A stretch of DNA of 64,000 bases from Clostridia bacterium. Its GTDB lineage: Bacteria; Bacillota; Clostridia; Lachnospirales; Anaerotignaceae. Every line of letters begins with the position of its first letter. Position 1 is the stretch's first letter. The stretch is taken from contig JALCQR010000010.1 in assembly GCA_022651385.1 (NCBI GenBank), positions 62,001 through 126,000 of the forward strand, in the 5' to 3' direction. Below, piece after piece: positions 1 to 8,675 of the stretch. The position numbers and the translations under genes were made by a program. A model generated the notes under the pieces. It saw nothing but the letters and a program-made list of their open reading frames with translations, ran no database searches and was not told the DNA's origin.

Positions 1-908
1 AATTAAGGCAAAGCATAGCCGATTATACGGGAGCCGATTATAAAAATATAAGAGTCGGTAACGGTTCAACGGAACTTATTTCAATATTCATTAAATCTGC
101 AAACGCAAAAAAATCAGTAATACTCGGCCCTGCGTATTCAGAATATGAGCATGAGCTTTTGGTTGCGGGAAGCAAGTTCGAGTATTTTCCTCTTGAGGAA
201 AAAAATAATTTTGTTGCTGACGTAGATAAACTTATAGATTTTTTGAAGCCGGATATCGACTTATTTATAATGTGCAATCCCAATAACCCAACAGGCACTG
301 CAATAACCGTTCCGAATATTGAAAGAATTCTTGAGCACTGTAAAAAGAATAAAACATCGGTGATGGTAGATGAAACATATATAGAATTTAGCGACAATCT
401 TAAAGAAATATGCGCAATACCTCTTACAAATAAGTATGACAATCTTTTCGTAATACGCGGAACCGCAAAGTTTTTTGCCGCTCCCGGGTTGAGGCTCGGA
501 TATGGCATAACATCAAGCAGCAAGTTTCATGAGCTGATATTAAAATATCAAAATCCATGGTCTGTAAATATTCTTGCCGAATTTGCCGGAGAAAGAATGT
601 TCAGCGACAAAGAGTTTATGAAAAAGTCGTCAAAGTTAATATCCGACGAAAGACGAAAGGCTCTTTGCGAGCTTGGAACATGGAAAAACATAAAAGCGTA
701 TGACTCAAACTCTAACTTTATATTGATTAAGCTTTTAACAGATAAAGTTGATGCCTCAGAGATATTTGAAAAGCTTATATATAAAAAAATGCTTATAAGA
801 GATGCCTCAAGTTTTGCATTTCTTGATGAAACATACCTGCGTTTTTGTATTCAGACTCCTGAACACAACAAAATGCTTCTTGACGAGCTTAAAAAAATTG
901 TGGAGTAA
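1..908 (+). CDS. PLP-dependent class I/II aminotransferase, HisC/CobD-like (5' end outside window)
   Basis: The reading frame is open from position 3 with no start, so the N-terminus lies to the left of the window; about 301 residues are visible. Fold-type I motifs appear in order: a glycine-rich NGSTELI stretch, CNPNNPTG (near 270-296), VDETYIEF carrying the Asp that binds the pyridine nitrogen, and TAKFFAAPGLRLGYG with the Schiff-base lysine. The PGLRLGYG stretch resembles histidinol-phosphate aminotransferase and threonine-phosphate decarboxylase (CobD). Without the upstream part I cannot choose between them, nor exclude the Clostridia type in which such a domain is fused behind a nucleotidyltransferase. 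It converges on the hydrogenase operon. Confidence 0.8.
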   Translation, partial: LRQSIADYTGADYKNIRVGNGSTELISIFIKSANAKKSVILGPAYSEYEHELLVAGSKFEYFPLEEKNNFVADVDKLIDFLKPDIDLFIMCNPNNPTGTAITVPNIERILEHCKKNKTSVMVDETYIEFSDNLKEICAIPLTNKYDNLFVIRGTAKFFAAPGLRLGYGITSSSKFHELILKYQNPWSVNILAEFAGERMFSDKEFMKKSSKLISDERRKALCELGTWKNIKAYDSNSNFILIKLLTDKVDASEIFEKLIYKKMLIRDASSFAFLDETYLRFCIQTPEHNKMLLDELKKIVE

Positions 909-922
909 TTATAATTACATAT

Positions 923-957
923 AATTAAGGGTGCAGACAATGTCTGCACCCTTAATT
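923..957. terminator. Bidirectional rho-independent terminator
   Basis: A perfect inverted repeat (aattaagggtgcagaca paired with its complement, almost no loop) lies between two converging genes. Its A/T-rich outer ends can serve as the U-tract in either direction. Confidence 0.85.
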
Positions 958-960
958 TAT

Positions 961-2706
961 TTATTCTTTTTCAAAAAGCTCCGATGCCAAAGGCATATCC
1001 CAGCCATTATGGTCAGTATGCAGAAGCTTTTCTGCAATCGGCGACAGCGGTTTATCAAGAAAATCATCATATAGCTTTTTTATAAGAGGATTTTCGTGTG
1101 AAAATCTTATATGTGCCGTTTTATCAATATTATAAAGAGCTTTGCTTCTTTCATAAGCAAGTTCAGAACCGTCTTTTATAGGCTGTCCGCCCCCGCCTGA
1201 ACATCCTCCCGGGCAGGCCATTATCTCAACAAAATCATAATGTTTTCTTCCGCTTCTCACATCTTCAATAAGTTTTCTCGCGTTTCCGAGTCCGCTTGCG
1301 GCAGCCACATTTAAAACCGTATTCCCAATTTTAAACTCTGCCTCTCTAATGCCTTCACATCCGCGTATGCTTTTAAATGCATCAGGCTCAGGATTATGTC
1401 CTTCAACTACTGCTGAGGCAGTTCTTAAAGCAGCTTCCATAACACCGCCTGTTGTGCCGAATATTACTCCGGCTCCGGTGCTCACACCTATAGGATCATC
1501 AAACGGGAGTTCTTTAAGTTTATCTACTACAATGTGTTCCTCTTTTACTACCCTTATAAACTCACGTGTTGTAAGCACAAGGTCCACATCCCGGCCTGTT
1601 TCGGCATCATTCATTGTAGGCAGTGTTGCTTCTTTCTTTTTAGCCATACAGGGCATTATTGAAACAAGATATATCTTCTTAGGGTCTATTCCCATAAGTT
1701 TAGCATAATGTGTTTTTATAACAGCGCCAAACATCTGCTGAGGCGACTTTGATGTCGAAAGGCAGTCTACCATGTCCGGATACTGCGATTTCATAAATCT
1801 TACCCAGCCCGGACAGCATGACGTAAACATCGGATAGTTTTCGCCTTTGCCCAAACGTTCCAGCAGCTCGTTGCCTTCTTCCATTATTGTTAAGTCGGCT
1901 GAAAAATCTGTGTCAAAAACATAGTCAACACCAATTCGCTTAAGCGCCGCAACAATTCTTCCTGCTGTTGCTTCTTCAGGTTTAAGGCCGAAAGCCTCGC
2001 CCCAAGCATTTCTAACAGCAGGCGCAACCTGTGCAACTACAACTTTTTCACTATCTGCCAGAGCATTGAAAAATTCATCTGTATCATCTCTTACATAAAG
2101 TGCTCCCACAGGGCAGTGCGTAACACACTGACCACAAAGCGCACAGTCTGAATCCATTATACGGCGGTTATGAGATATGTCTACAGTTGTTCTGGCACCT
2201 GTTCCCTCGATATCCCATACTCCAAGAGTCTGAACCTTGTCACAAATCTGTACACAGCGCATGCATTTAATGCACTTTGAAGCATCTCTTTTAAGAATAG
2301 CTCTGTGGCTCCAAAGCCTGTTCGGTATTATTTTTTTATAAGGCACATCTATAATTCCAAGGTCATTTGCAATTTTTTGCAGTGTGCAGTTACCGCCTCT
2401 TATGCATGCTGCACAGTTTACATTGTGCTGGGACAAAATAAGTTCAACGTTGACTTTTCTTGCCTCCCGCACTTTCGGGCTGTTTGTATGTATTACCATG
2501 CCTTCTTTTACATGATTGTTGCATGATGAAACAAGCTGGTCCACACCTTCGACTTCAACAATACATACACGGCATGCAGCAATTTCGTTTATATCTTTTA
2601 AATAGCATAAACTCGGTATGTCTACGCCGTTCATTCTTGCCGCATCAAGTATAGTAGTATTTTCAGGCACTTCCACAGGAATATTATCTATTGTAAGTTT
2701 TACCAT
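961..2706 (-). CDS. hydA: [FeFe] hydrogenase catalytic subunit, HydA-like (581 aa)
   Basis: Catalyses reversible H2 formation or uptake in the cytoplasm. Domains in order: N-terminal [2Fe-2S] domain (C34, C45, C48, C62), His-ligated [4Fe-4S] motif (H94, C98, C101, C107), two [4Fe-4S] ferredoxin motifs (C145-C155 and C188-C198), then the H-cluster domain with TSCCPGW (C297 proton-transfer, C298 ligand), MPCMAKKKEA (C353) and MACPGGCSGGGGQP (C498, C502). All H-cluster ligands are present and the numbering nearly equals that of Clostridium pasteurianum CpI. The ATG overlaps the stop of the upstream gene by 7 bp, and an AAAGGAGG site sits inside the end of that gene, so the two are translationally coupled. 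No maturases HydEFG are in the window. Electron partner is probably the upstream flavoprotein. Confidence 0.95.
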   Translation of the reverse strand: MVKLTIDNIPVEVPENTTILDAARMNGVDIPSLCYLKDINEIAACRVCIVEVEGVDQLVSSCNNHVKEGMVIHTNSPKVREARKVNVELILSQHNVNCAACIRGGNCTLQKIANDLGIIDVPYKKIIPNRLWSHRAILKRDASKCIKCMRCVQICDKVQTLGVWDIEGTGARTTVDISHNRRIMDSDCALCGQCVTHCPVGALYVRDDTDEFFNALADSEKVVVAQVAPAVRNAWGEAFGLKPEEATAGRIVAALKRIGVDYVFDTDFSADLTIMEEGNELLERLGKGENYPMFTSCCPGWVRFMKSQYPDMVDCLSTSKSPQQMFGAVIKTHYAKLMGIDPKKIYLVSIMPCMAKKKEATLPTMNDAETGRDVDLVLTTREFIRVVKEEHIVVDKLKELPFDDPIGVSTGAGVIFGTTGGVMEAALRTASAVVEGHNPEPDAFKSIRGCEGIREAEFKIGNTVLNVAAASGLGNARKLIEDVRSGRKHYDFVEIMACPGGCSGGGGQPIKDGSELAYERSKALYNIDKTAHIRFSHENPLIKKLYDDFLDKPLSPIAEKLLHTDHNGWDMPLASELFEKE

Positions 2707-4535
2707 TTCTTTACACGGCCTCCTTTGAATATGCCATAGCCATAGTGGTCACATCTGAGACATCTGCGTGATTCCTGCATAGCTTCCTCAGTTGTAAGGC
2801 CACATTCGATTAAATTGAAATCGCTGTTTCTTTCTCCGGCAGTTCTTTCCGATGTATTCATCCTGCCGCAGGCCGGTTTATGTCCAAGGCGCGGATCCGG
2901 TATATCTACATCTGTCTTTATCTCATGACGAAAACCTAAATATTCGTCGATATTTGCAGCGGCAACCTTTCCGGCAGCAATGGCACGTATTACGGTAGCC
3001 GGACCTGTAACACAGTCTCCTCCTGCAAAAATGCCGTCTATATTTGTTATCTCATTATCTGAAAGAGTATCAATAGTTCCTCGTTTTACTTTTACGCCAA
3101 ATTCCTCAAAAGGCCGTATTTCCGTACCCTGTCCTACAGCGGCAATTACTATGTCACATGAAAGGCGAATAGGCTCGGCATCGGCTTTTGCAGGCCTTGG
3201 CCTTCCTGATTTATCAATATCACCGGCAATCTGAGGCTGTACCCAAAGAGCCGTTACGTTTCCGTCCTCATCTCCCGAAATTCTAATCGGAGCCTGAAGG
3301 CACATTATCTCACAGCCTTCCGATATTGCTCCGTCAACTTCATCCGGAAGCGCTGTCATATCAACACGTCTTCTTCTGTATACACATATAACACTTTCAG
3401 CACCAAGACGCTTTGCGCTTCTTGTACAGTCCATGGCAACATTTCCGCCGCCTACAACTATTACTCGTTTTTTCGTAAAATCAGGCAGTGTTCCGTTTCC
3501 AATGTTTCTAAGCATTTCAACTGCGCTTATAACACCGCGCTTATTTTCACCCTCTATTCCGATTTTCTTATCCTGATGAGCGCCGATTGAAATATAAATG
3601 CAGTCAAAATCTTCTTTAAGCTGTGACATTTTTATATCTTTTCCAATTTCTATACCGGTATGTACCGTCACGCCTGTCGATAATATACAGTCAATGTCCT
3701 CCTGAAGACGTTCCCTCGGCAAACGATAAGAAGGTATACCGTATCTGAGCATTCCGCCAAGCTTTTCAAGTTTTTCAAAAACTTCAACATGGTGTCCCAT
3801 AAGCGAAAGATAATACGCGGCACTTAAACCGCTTGGTCCGCCGCCTATTATGGCAACATTTTTGCCGGTGCTTTCCATATTTTCAGGTGCCGGCACATAT
3901 CCGCTGTGGTCTACGGCAAAACGCTTTAACGCACGTATATTAACAGAGTCGTCTATCATGTTTCGTCTGCATCTTGCCTCACAAGGATGCTCGCATACAA
4001 GAGCACACGTTGTAGGAAAAGGATTGTCTTTTCTTATAAGGCGTACCGCGTCAGCATATCTTCCCTCAGAAATAAGAGCTATGTAACCCGGAATATCTAC
4101 GCCGGCAGGACAAAGAGAAACACAAGGCACAGGCTGGTAAATATTGAAAAGGCAGCGCTTGTTTACTATATGTTCGATATAATCATCACGAAAACCTAAA
4201 ACACCCTTTAAAACCATGTCGGCAGCTTCATATCCTATGGCACAGTCGGCCGAGTTTTTAATTACTCTTGCTGTTTTTTCTATAAGGTCAATTGTTTCGA
4301 TTGTTGCATTTCCCTCAAGCACATCATCAATCAACGCCGTAAGCTGTGTTAAACCAACACGGCAAGGTACGCATTTTCCGCATGTTTGGGCATGGCATAG
4401 CTTTAAAAATGTATTTGATATATCAACCGGACATATGCCCGGAGGCGAAGCTATTATTCTTCGTTCTACGTCTTTGTAGAGGTTCTCCACCACAGTCTGC
4501 GCCTGATTTGGAGAAATAATACTGAGTCGGCTCAT
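2700..4535 (-). CDS. NuoF-type 4Fe-4S domain fused to a GltD-like NAD(P)H oxidoreductase (611 aa)
   Basis: Residues about 35-110 match the C-terminal iron-sulfur domain of NuoF/HydB (C47, C52, C55, C58 in TCGKCVPCRVG, plus C98). They are followed by a GltD-type region: Fe-S segment with CPAGVDIPGY and CEHPCEARC, a FAD Rossmann motif IIGGGPSGLSAAYYL, and a second nucleotide motif VVGGGNVAMDCTRSA followed by VYRRRR, the arginine-rich pattern seen in NADPH-using GltD and NfnB proteins. A C-terminal ESRRCLRCDHYG adds further cysteines. The FMN/NADH domain of true NuoF is absent. Coupled to hydA, it most likely passes electrons between NAD(P)H and the hydrogenase; cofactor choice and any bifurcation are inference. 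SfrB-type proteins are the closest family I can name. Confidence 0.85.
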   Translation of the reverse strand: MSRLSIISPNQAQTVVENLYKDVERRIIASPPGICPVDISNTFLKLCHAQTCGKCVPCRVGLTQLTALIDDVLEGNATIETIDLIEKTARVIKNSADCAIGYEAADMVLKGVLGFRDDYIEHIVNKRCLFNIYQPVPCVSLCPAGVDIPGYIALISEGRYADAVRLIRKDNPFPTTCALVCEHPCEARCRRNMIDDSVNIRALKRFAVDHSGYVPAPENMESTGKNVAIIGGGPSGLSAAYYLSLMGHHVEVFEKLEKLGGMLRYGIPSYRLPRERLQEDIDCILSTGVTVHTGIEIGKDIKMSQLKEDFDCIYISIGAHQDKKIGIEGENKRGVISAVEMLRNIGNGTLPDFTKKRVIVVGGGNVAMDCTRSAKRLGAESVICVYRRRRVDMTALPDEVDGAISEGCEIMCLQAPIRISGDEDGNVTALWVQPQIAGDIDKSGRPRPAKADAEPIRLSCDIVIAAVGQGTEIRPFEEFGVKVKRGTIDTLSDNEITNIDGIFAGGDCVTGPATVIRAIAAGKVAAANIDEYLGFRHEIKTDVDIPDPRLGHKPACGRMNTSERTAGERNSDFNLIECGLTTEEAMQESRRCLRCDHYGYGIFKGGRVKKW

Positions 4536-4820
4536 TTATTTTGTCCTCCCTTAAAATCACACTACCCTTATATTTTTATAAACTTAAGCATTGCAATTAT
4601 ATTATACTATAAATTGTCGAAAAGCAACATGATTGATAAAAAAAGAACAAATTCTCCGATTGTAAATTATGGTTAACTAATTTTGACTAATTTGTCGAAA
4701 AATATGATATTTAATACTATTTTTTTGTAAAAATTTTCATATATTTTCTTATTAATATGCTATAATTATTAACATGCGAATACATTTTAAATAAGTTGAA
4801 GGTATGTAAAGGGGTAGACG
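4536..4820. promoter_or_regulatory. Divergent control region, hydrogenase operon and diguanylate cyclase
   Basis: AT-rich region with no gene. Rightward, an extended -10 (TGC then TATAAT, 4761-4766) lies 55 bp before the GTG start of the cyclase. Leftward, a TATAAT-type -10 occurs near 4603-4612 on the minus strand, but no convincing -35 is seen. AAGGGAGG before the minus-strand ATG is a strong ribosome site. Confidence 0.5.
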
Positions 4821-5699
4821 GTGATTAAAATGAAGTTTCAATACACTTTCGCAGAAATGAAAAAGCAGATTATATGCTCATCGGAAAATTTCGATGTTGT
4901 GCGTATTGTTAATCCAAAGACAGGCCGTGAATATTCAATTGAAGTTAAAAATGGAAAATATTTTATAAAAAAGAAACAAGATTGTATTTGCCTTTCAAAC
5001 AAACTTAATAGTAAATGCGGAAAAAGATTCAGTCAAAAAGTATATTTTTCGGAATTTGACAATAACGACGGCAGAAAACTCAAAATAGTGTCAAAACATG
5101 TAAATCTTGAAGGCAAACATTTTATTCTTGAGATGATTTCAGAAACTCATGATAATGTGGACGAGTTAAAAAGCAGGCTAAATAAATATGCAGATATTAT
5201 GAAAATGCAGAAAAAGGCACTTATCACAGATTCGCTTACAACAGTATATAACCGCAGATATATTGATAATATATTTTCTCATGACTGTAAAAATATAAAC
5301 GGTTTTTGCCTTGCTGTAATGGATATTGATAAGTTCAAGCATATAAACGATATGTACGGTCACACTTTGGGAGACGCTGTTTTGGGCTCTACAGCAAAAT
5401 ACTGGAAAAAGTATTTCGGCTGTGACCGGCAAAAATTTATTGCGCGTTTCGGCGGTGACGAATTTATACTTGTAAGCAAAGATTCCAATTTAATTAAATT
5501 CAAAAACAATATAGAAAGTTTATACATAAGTTTTAGAAAAACTGAAATTTTCAGCAGAAATAAAAATATAGATTTTACTCTCAGTATTGGCTGTGCTTCA
5601 GCAGACGAATCAGAAAATAAAAATTTTAACGATATTTTTGATATTGCCGACAAAAGGCTGTATCTTGTAAAAAATAACGGCGGAAATAACATATTGTAA
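4821..5699 (+). CDS. GGDEF diguanylate cyclase with N-terminal sensor-like domain (292 aa)
   Basis: The C-terminal half is a GGDEF domain: DSLTTVYNRRYID, a DIDKFKHINDMYGHTLGD metal-binding stretch and an intact GGDEF at about residues 211-215, so it should make c-di-GMP. The RxxD product-inhibition site is lost: the positions before GGDEF read D-R-Q-K instead. The first ~125 residues are a small domain with cysteines at a CICLSNKLNSKC stretch and PAS-like beta strands, then a short coiled linker; no membrane segment or signal peptide is seen. The GTG start is chosen because AAAGGGG lies 6-7 bases before it; an ATG nine bases later is a weaker alternative. It is a single-gene unit. Confidence 0.88.
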   Translation: MIKMKFQYTFAEMKKQIICSSENFDVVRIVNPKTGREYSIEVKNGKYFIKKKQDCICLSNKLNSKCGKRFSQKVYFSEFDNNDGRKLKIVSKHVNLEGKHFILEMISETHDNVDELKSRLNKYADIMKMQKKALITDSLTTVYNRRYIDNIFSHDCKNINGFCLAVMDIDKFKHINDMYGHTLGDAVLGSTAKYWKKYFGCDRQKFIARFGGDEFILVSKDSNLIKFKNNIESLYISFRKTEIFSRNKNIDFTLSIGCASADESENKNFNDIFDIADKRLYLVKNNGGNNIL

Positions 5700-5819
5700 T
5701 ATATAAATATAATTTTCACAAAAAAAAGGAAAATATAAAAGGCTGCTGGCATAAATTTAAGAATTTTTTTATCCTAAGCCTTCTTGCCATATTAAAAATA
5801 ATTTTTTCTACAAATAAAC

Positions 5820-5851
5820 AAAGGTGAATGCCGAATTTGACATACACCTTT
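5820..5851 (-). terminator. Terminator-like hairpin after lonB
   Basis: On the minus strand AAAGGTG-t-ATG pairs with CAT-t-CACCTTT around a 9-10 base loop, followed by a T-rich tract. It begins just past the lonB stop codon. Confidence 0.6.
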
Positions 5852-5859
5852 TATTAAAT

Positions 5860-7491
5860 TTATGCTGTTTTTTCAGTTCTAATTGTATTTACATTTTTAA
5901 ATGCTCTGTCAATAATTTTTTCTACATTATCAACATATACTATATCGGCATCTTTTTCATCAAACATAGTATCGGCATTTGCGGCAGGAACAAAAACAGT
6001 TTTTACCCCTGCTTCGATTGCCGCGTCAATTTTAGCTTCAACTCCGCCCACGGGAAGAACGTTTCCAAAAATATCTATTTCACCTGTCATTGCACAGCGC
6101 GGGTCACACTGCTCATTTTTAAAAGCTGAAAAGAGAGCCGAAAATATTGCACATCCCGCCGACGGTCCGTCAACCGGCATTCCGCCTGGGAAATTAACAT
6201 GTATATCAAACTTATCTTTATTTATACCCAAGTTCTTCAAAGCACTCAAAGCATTTTTTACTGATGCAGAAGCCGTACTTCTTCTTTTTCTTGTAACACT
6301 GCCGTTTTTAAACTCTTCTTCCTCTATTATTCCTGTAACTTCAACATTTCCGGTACCGTCATACACTGCCGCTTCTATTTTCAAAAGCATTCCTCGTCCG
6401 TCTGGAGTTACTCCAAGTCCGTTTACCATGCCTACATGATCCGAATCTGACGTTTCGCCTTTTGGTATAGGCTGATATCTTCCTGATTTCATAACCCAAT
6501 TTATGTCTTCAAGAGTTATTTTTTCTCTGTTTTCAAGTATTGCAAGGGAGGCTGCCGTTTGAATAATGTTTACTGTATCTCGTCCGTTTTTCGAAAAATC
6601 CGTAATTCTGTCCACAGCTTCTTTTTCATAGTCCATGCCTGTACTTTTGGCAGCATTAACAGCTATTTTTTTTATGTGCTCGCTTTTAAGTCCGTCAAAA
6701 AATATTTCACAGCACCTGCTTCTCAAGGCTTCCGGTATATCCTCAGGGCTTCTTGTGGTTGCTCCTATAAGCCTAAAATCAGCCGGAAATCCGTTTTTAA
6801 AAATATCATGTATATATTCCGGAATCATTTTGTTGTCACTGCTGTAATATGCACTTTCGAGATGCACTTTTCTGTCCTCGAGTACTTTAAGCAGTTTATT
6901 CATCTGAACCGGATTAAGTTCCCCAATTTCATCTATGAACAGCACCCCGCCATGTGCTTTTGTAACGGCACCTTCTTTCGGCTGAGGAATACCTGCCTGC
7001 CCATAAGCTCCCGCACCCTGATAAATAGGATCATGAACAGAGCCGATAAGCGGATCGGCTATGCTTCTTTCATCAAATCTTAAAGTTGTAGCGTCTATTT
7101 CCACAAACTTTGCATTGTCTTTAAAAGGAGACATAGGATTTTTTTTGGCTTCTTCAAGCACTATCCTTGCAGCGGCAGTTTTCCCAACTCCTGCAGGACC
7201 GTAAATTATAACATGCTGAGGATTTTTGCCGCAAAACACAGCTCTGAGAGCTTTTATTCCATTTTCCTGACCAATTATTTCGCTCATTTTTTCAGGTCTT
7301 GTTTTTTCACTCAAAGGTCTTGTAAGCGATATTTTACGCATTGCTTCAAGCTTTGCGCTTTCATTTTTGCAGTCAAACTCACATGTCGGCCTAAAAGTTC
7401 TGTTTGGCTTGTCTCCATCCCAAAAAAACATAAGCGCCGCAACTGTAAATATTATTTGTACTATAACCAGCACAAGCAAAATTATTTCCAT
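5860..7491 (-). CDS. lonB: ATP-dependent protease LonB, membrane-anchored (543 aa)
   Basis: AAA+ protease of the LonB type known from spore-forming Firmicutes. A hydrophobic N-terminal segment (EIILLVLVIVQIIFTVAALMFF) predicts a membrane anchor. Then come a Walker A GPAGVGKTAAA, Walker B LFIDEIGEL, the ADPLIGSVHDPIYQGAGA stretch typical of LonB, and a C-terminal Lon protease domain with catalytic Ser in DGPSAG and Lys in GGVEAKIDAA. I start at the ATG at 7491 (MEIILL) rather than the TTG at 7503, because GAAGGGAG is 12 bases before the ATG but touches the TTG. In Bacillus subtilis lonB is expressed in the forespore; whether that holds here is not visible. Confidence 0.93.
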   Translation of the reverse strand: MEIILLVLVIVQIIFTVAALMFFWDGDKPNRTFRPTCEFDCKNESAKLEAMRKISLTRPLSEKTRPEKMSEIIGQENGIKALRAVFCGKNPQHVIIYGPAGVGKTAAARIVLEEAKKNPMSPFKDNAKFVEIDATTLRFDERSIADPLIGSVHDPIYQGAGAYGQAGIPQPKEGAVTKAHGGVLFIDEIGELNPVQMNKLLKVLEDRKVHLESAYYSSDNKMIPEYIHDIFKNGFPADFRLIGATTRSPEDIPEALRSRCCEIFFDGLKSEHIKKIAVNAAKSTGMDYEKEAVDRITDFSKNGRDTVNIIQTAASLAILENREKITLEDINWVMKSGRYQPIPKGETSDSDHVGMVNGLGVTPDGRGMLLKIEAAVYDGTGNVEVTGIIEEEEFKNGSVTRKRRSTASASVKNALSALKNLGINKDKFDIHVNFPGGMPVDGPSAGCAIFSALFSAFKNEQCDPRCAMTGEIDIFGNVLPVGGVEAKIDAAIEAGVKTVFVPAANADTMFDEKDADIVYVDNVEKIIDRAFKNVNTIRTEKTA

Positions 7492-7501
7492 ATACAAAAG
7501 C

Positions 7502-7539
7502 AACTCCCTTCAAAACTATTATCTGCCATGAAGGGAGTT
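7502..7539 (-). promoter_or_regulatory. lonB: Perfect 11-bp hairpin that buries the lonB ribosome-binding site
   Basis: Arms 7502-7512 and 7529-7539 are exact reverse complements (aactcccttca) around a 16-base loop. On the minus-strand RNA the downstream arm is TGAAGGGAGTT, which contains the lonB Shine-Dalgarno. It could be an intrinsic terminator of the upstream gene (T-rich TTGCTTTTG follows), a translational switch, or both. Confidence 0.6.
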
Positions 7540-7559
7540 TTATTCATTTGTTAAAAACT

Positions 7560-7967
7560 TTATGCTGCTTTTCTTTCAAGTACCGGTATAAGCGTTACTG
7601 CAATATTGCTCTTTTTATTCACTTTCTTTGCCAGTTTTCTCATTTTTCTTGTGTTGCCAGCTATTATTATAATATCTGCGTCTTTTTTCTCTGCAATTGA
7701 AAGTACATCTGCCTCTGCTGTCCAGCCTGCAATTCTTTCTTCCTCTACTTCGTAGTCTTTAAGCCTTGACTTAATCATGCTGAAGTTTCTCTTTACAGAT
7801 GCCTCTCTGCGGTCTTTTGCATAATCGCTTTTAGCATAGAAATAAAAGTCATCGTCATATGAAACTGCCGTTACTTTTGCATTTTCAGGGTCAAACATAT
7901 CTTTTATTTCTGAAATTGCTTCCAAGCCTACATTTTCTTCATCAAATACAAATAATACTTTTTTCAT
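7560..7967 (-). CDS. Small UspA-like alpha/beta protein, paralogue 1 (135 aa)
   Basis: Unassigned function. It starts MKKVLFVFDEENVGLEAISE and ends with a beta strand, helix and VTLIPV strand, with an ADIIIIAGNTRKMRKLAKK stretch resembling the nucleotide-binding end of universal stress / HUP folds. It is clearly paralogous to the next gene upstream (shared (K/R)KxLxVFDEENV start, a DDDFYxYAxSD motif and a C-terminal GxxxKMxKLAKK motif). AGGAGGG precedes the ATG. The pair probably forms one transcript running towards lonB, ending at or passing through the hairpin at 7502-7539. Confidence 0.75.
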   Translation of the reverse strand: MKKVLFVFDEENVGLEAISEIKDMFDPENAKVTAVSYDDDFYFYAKSDYAKDRREASVKRNFSMIKSRLKDYEVEEERIAGWTAEADVLSIAEKKDADIIIIAGNTRKMRKLAKKVNKKSNIAVTLIPVLERKAA

Positions 7968-8026
7968 ATATATCCCTCCTGTTAACCTCTTTAAAATTCA
8001 TAGTCATTTTAATTTCTTTAATTCTG

Positions 8027-8419
8027 TTAATTTTCAGGAACAAACGTGACAATTACTCTGTTTCTTTCTATAAGCTTTTTTGCAAGTTTTGTCATCTTTT
8101 TGCTGCCTCCTACGACAACAATCTCAGATACTTCTTTCTTTTTTGCAAGCTCGATTAATTCATCTGTTCCCATCCAGCTTTCAATTGCATCTTCTTCAAT
8201 ACCTGATTCTCCAAACATTTCTTTAAGCTTATTGAAGTTTTCTTTTTTTTCGTTTTCTCTTGCTTTTTTTTCTTCGTCACTAAGAGCATAGCTGTAAAAA
8301 TCATCATCAAATAAAACTATCATGGTCTGCAAGTCTTTGCGGGAATACATTTTTTTCAATTCGGTAACTTTTGAAATATCTACATTTTCTTCATCAAATA
8401 CATATAATAGTTTTCTCAT
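8027..8419 (-). CDS. Small UspA-like alpha/beta protein, paralogue 2 (130 aa)
   Basis: Same family as its downstream neighbour: MRKLLYVFDEENVDISKVTE, then DDDFYSYALSDEEKK and EIVVVGGSKKMTKLAKK. It has no membrane segment and a very charged central helix. AGGAGGGG precedes the ATG. A well-formed promoter lies about 90 bp upstream, so this gene leads the pair. I do not recognise a named family beyond the general universal-stress-protein-like fold, which is an inference from the strand-helix pattern and the G-x2-K-x2-K end. Confidence 0.75.
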   Translation of the reverse strand: MRKLLYVFDEENVDISKVTELKKMYSRKDLQTMIVLFDDDFYSYALSDEEKKARENEKKENFNKLKEMFGESGIEEDAIESWMGTDELIELAKKKEVSEIVVVGGSKKMTKLAKKLIERNRVIVTFVPEN

Positions 8420-8509
8420 AGATACCCCTCCTATCCTCTGGGCTGCATTATTAATAGTATTTACTTTGCTAATAATACATCTGCTTTTTGCTATTCATCT
8501 TATGTATTT

Positions 8510-8537
8510 ATTATAGTACAATTTTCGGGAAAGTCAA
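8510..8537 (-). promoter_or_regulatory. Sigma-A type promoter for the UspA-like pair
   Basis: Minus strand TTGACT (8537-8532), 16-bp spacer, TATAAT (8515-8510); the start would fall near 8503, giving an 80-base leader. Confidence 0.7.
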
Positions 8538-8622
8538 TAGTTTTCGAGAAAATTTGTATGATTTTTTTTAGACATATTATGTCTCTAAAAAAATACAATA
8601 TTTTTTTAGTAAAAATTTTACA

Positions 8623-8659
8623 CAAAAAAAAGAACTGTCCTTAAAATTCGACAGTTCTT
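8623..8659 (-). terminator. Rho-independent terminator after clpX
   Basis: Minus strand AAGAACTGTC and GACAGTTCTT form a 10-bp stem with a 10-base loop, followed by a run of eight T. Confidence 0.9.
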
Positions 8660-8675
8660 AAAAATCTAACTGAAA

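Noticed and set aside
6559-7083. 174-codon plus-strand ORF inside lonB
   Set aside because: Cysteine- and phenylalanine-rich nonsense composition typical of an antisense shadow; lonB is fully conserved on the other strand.
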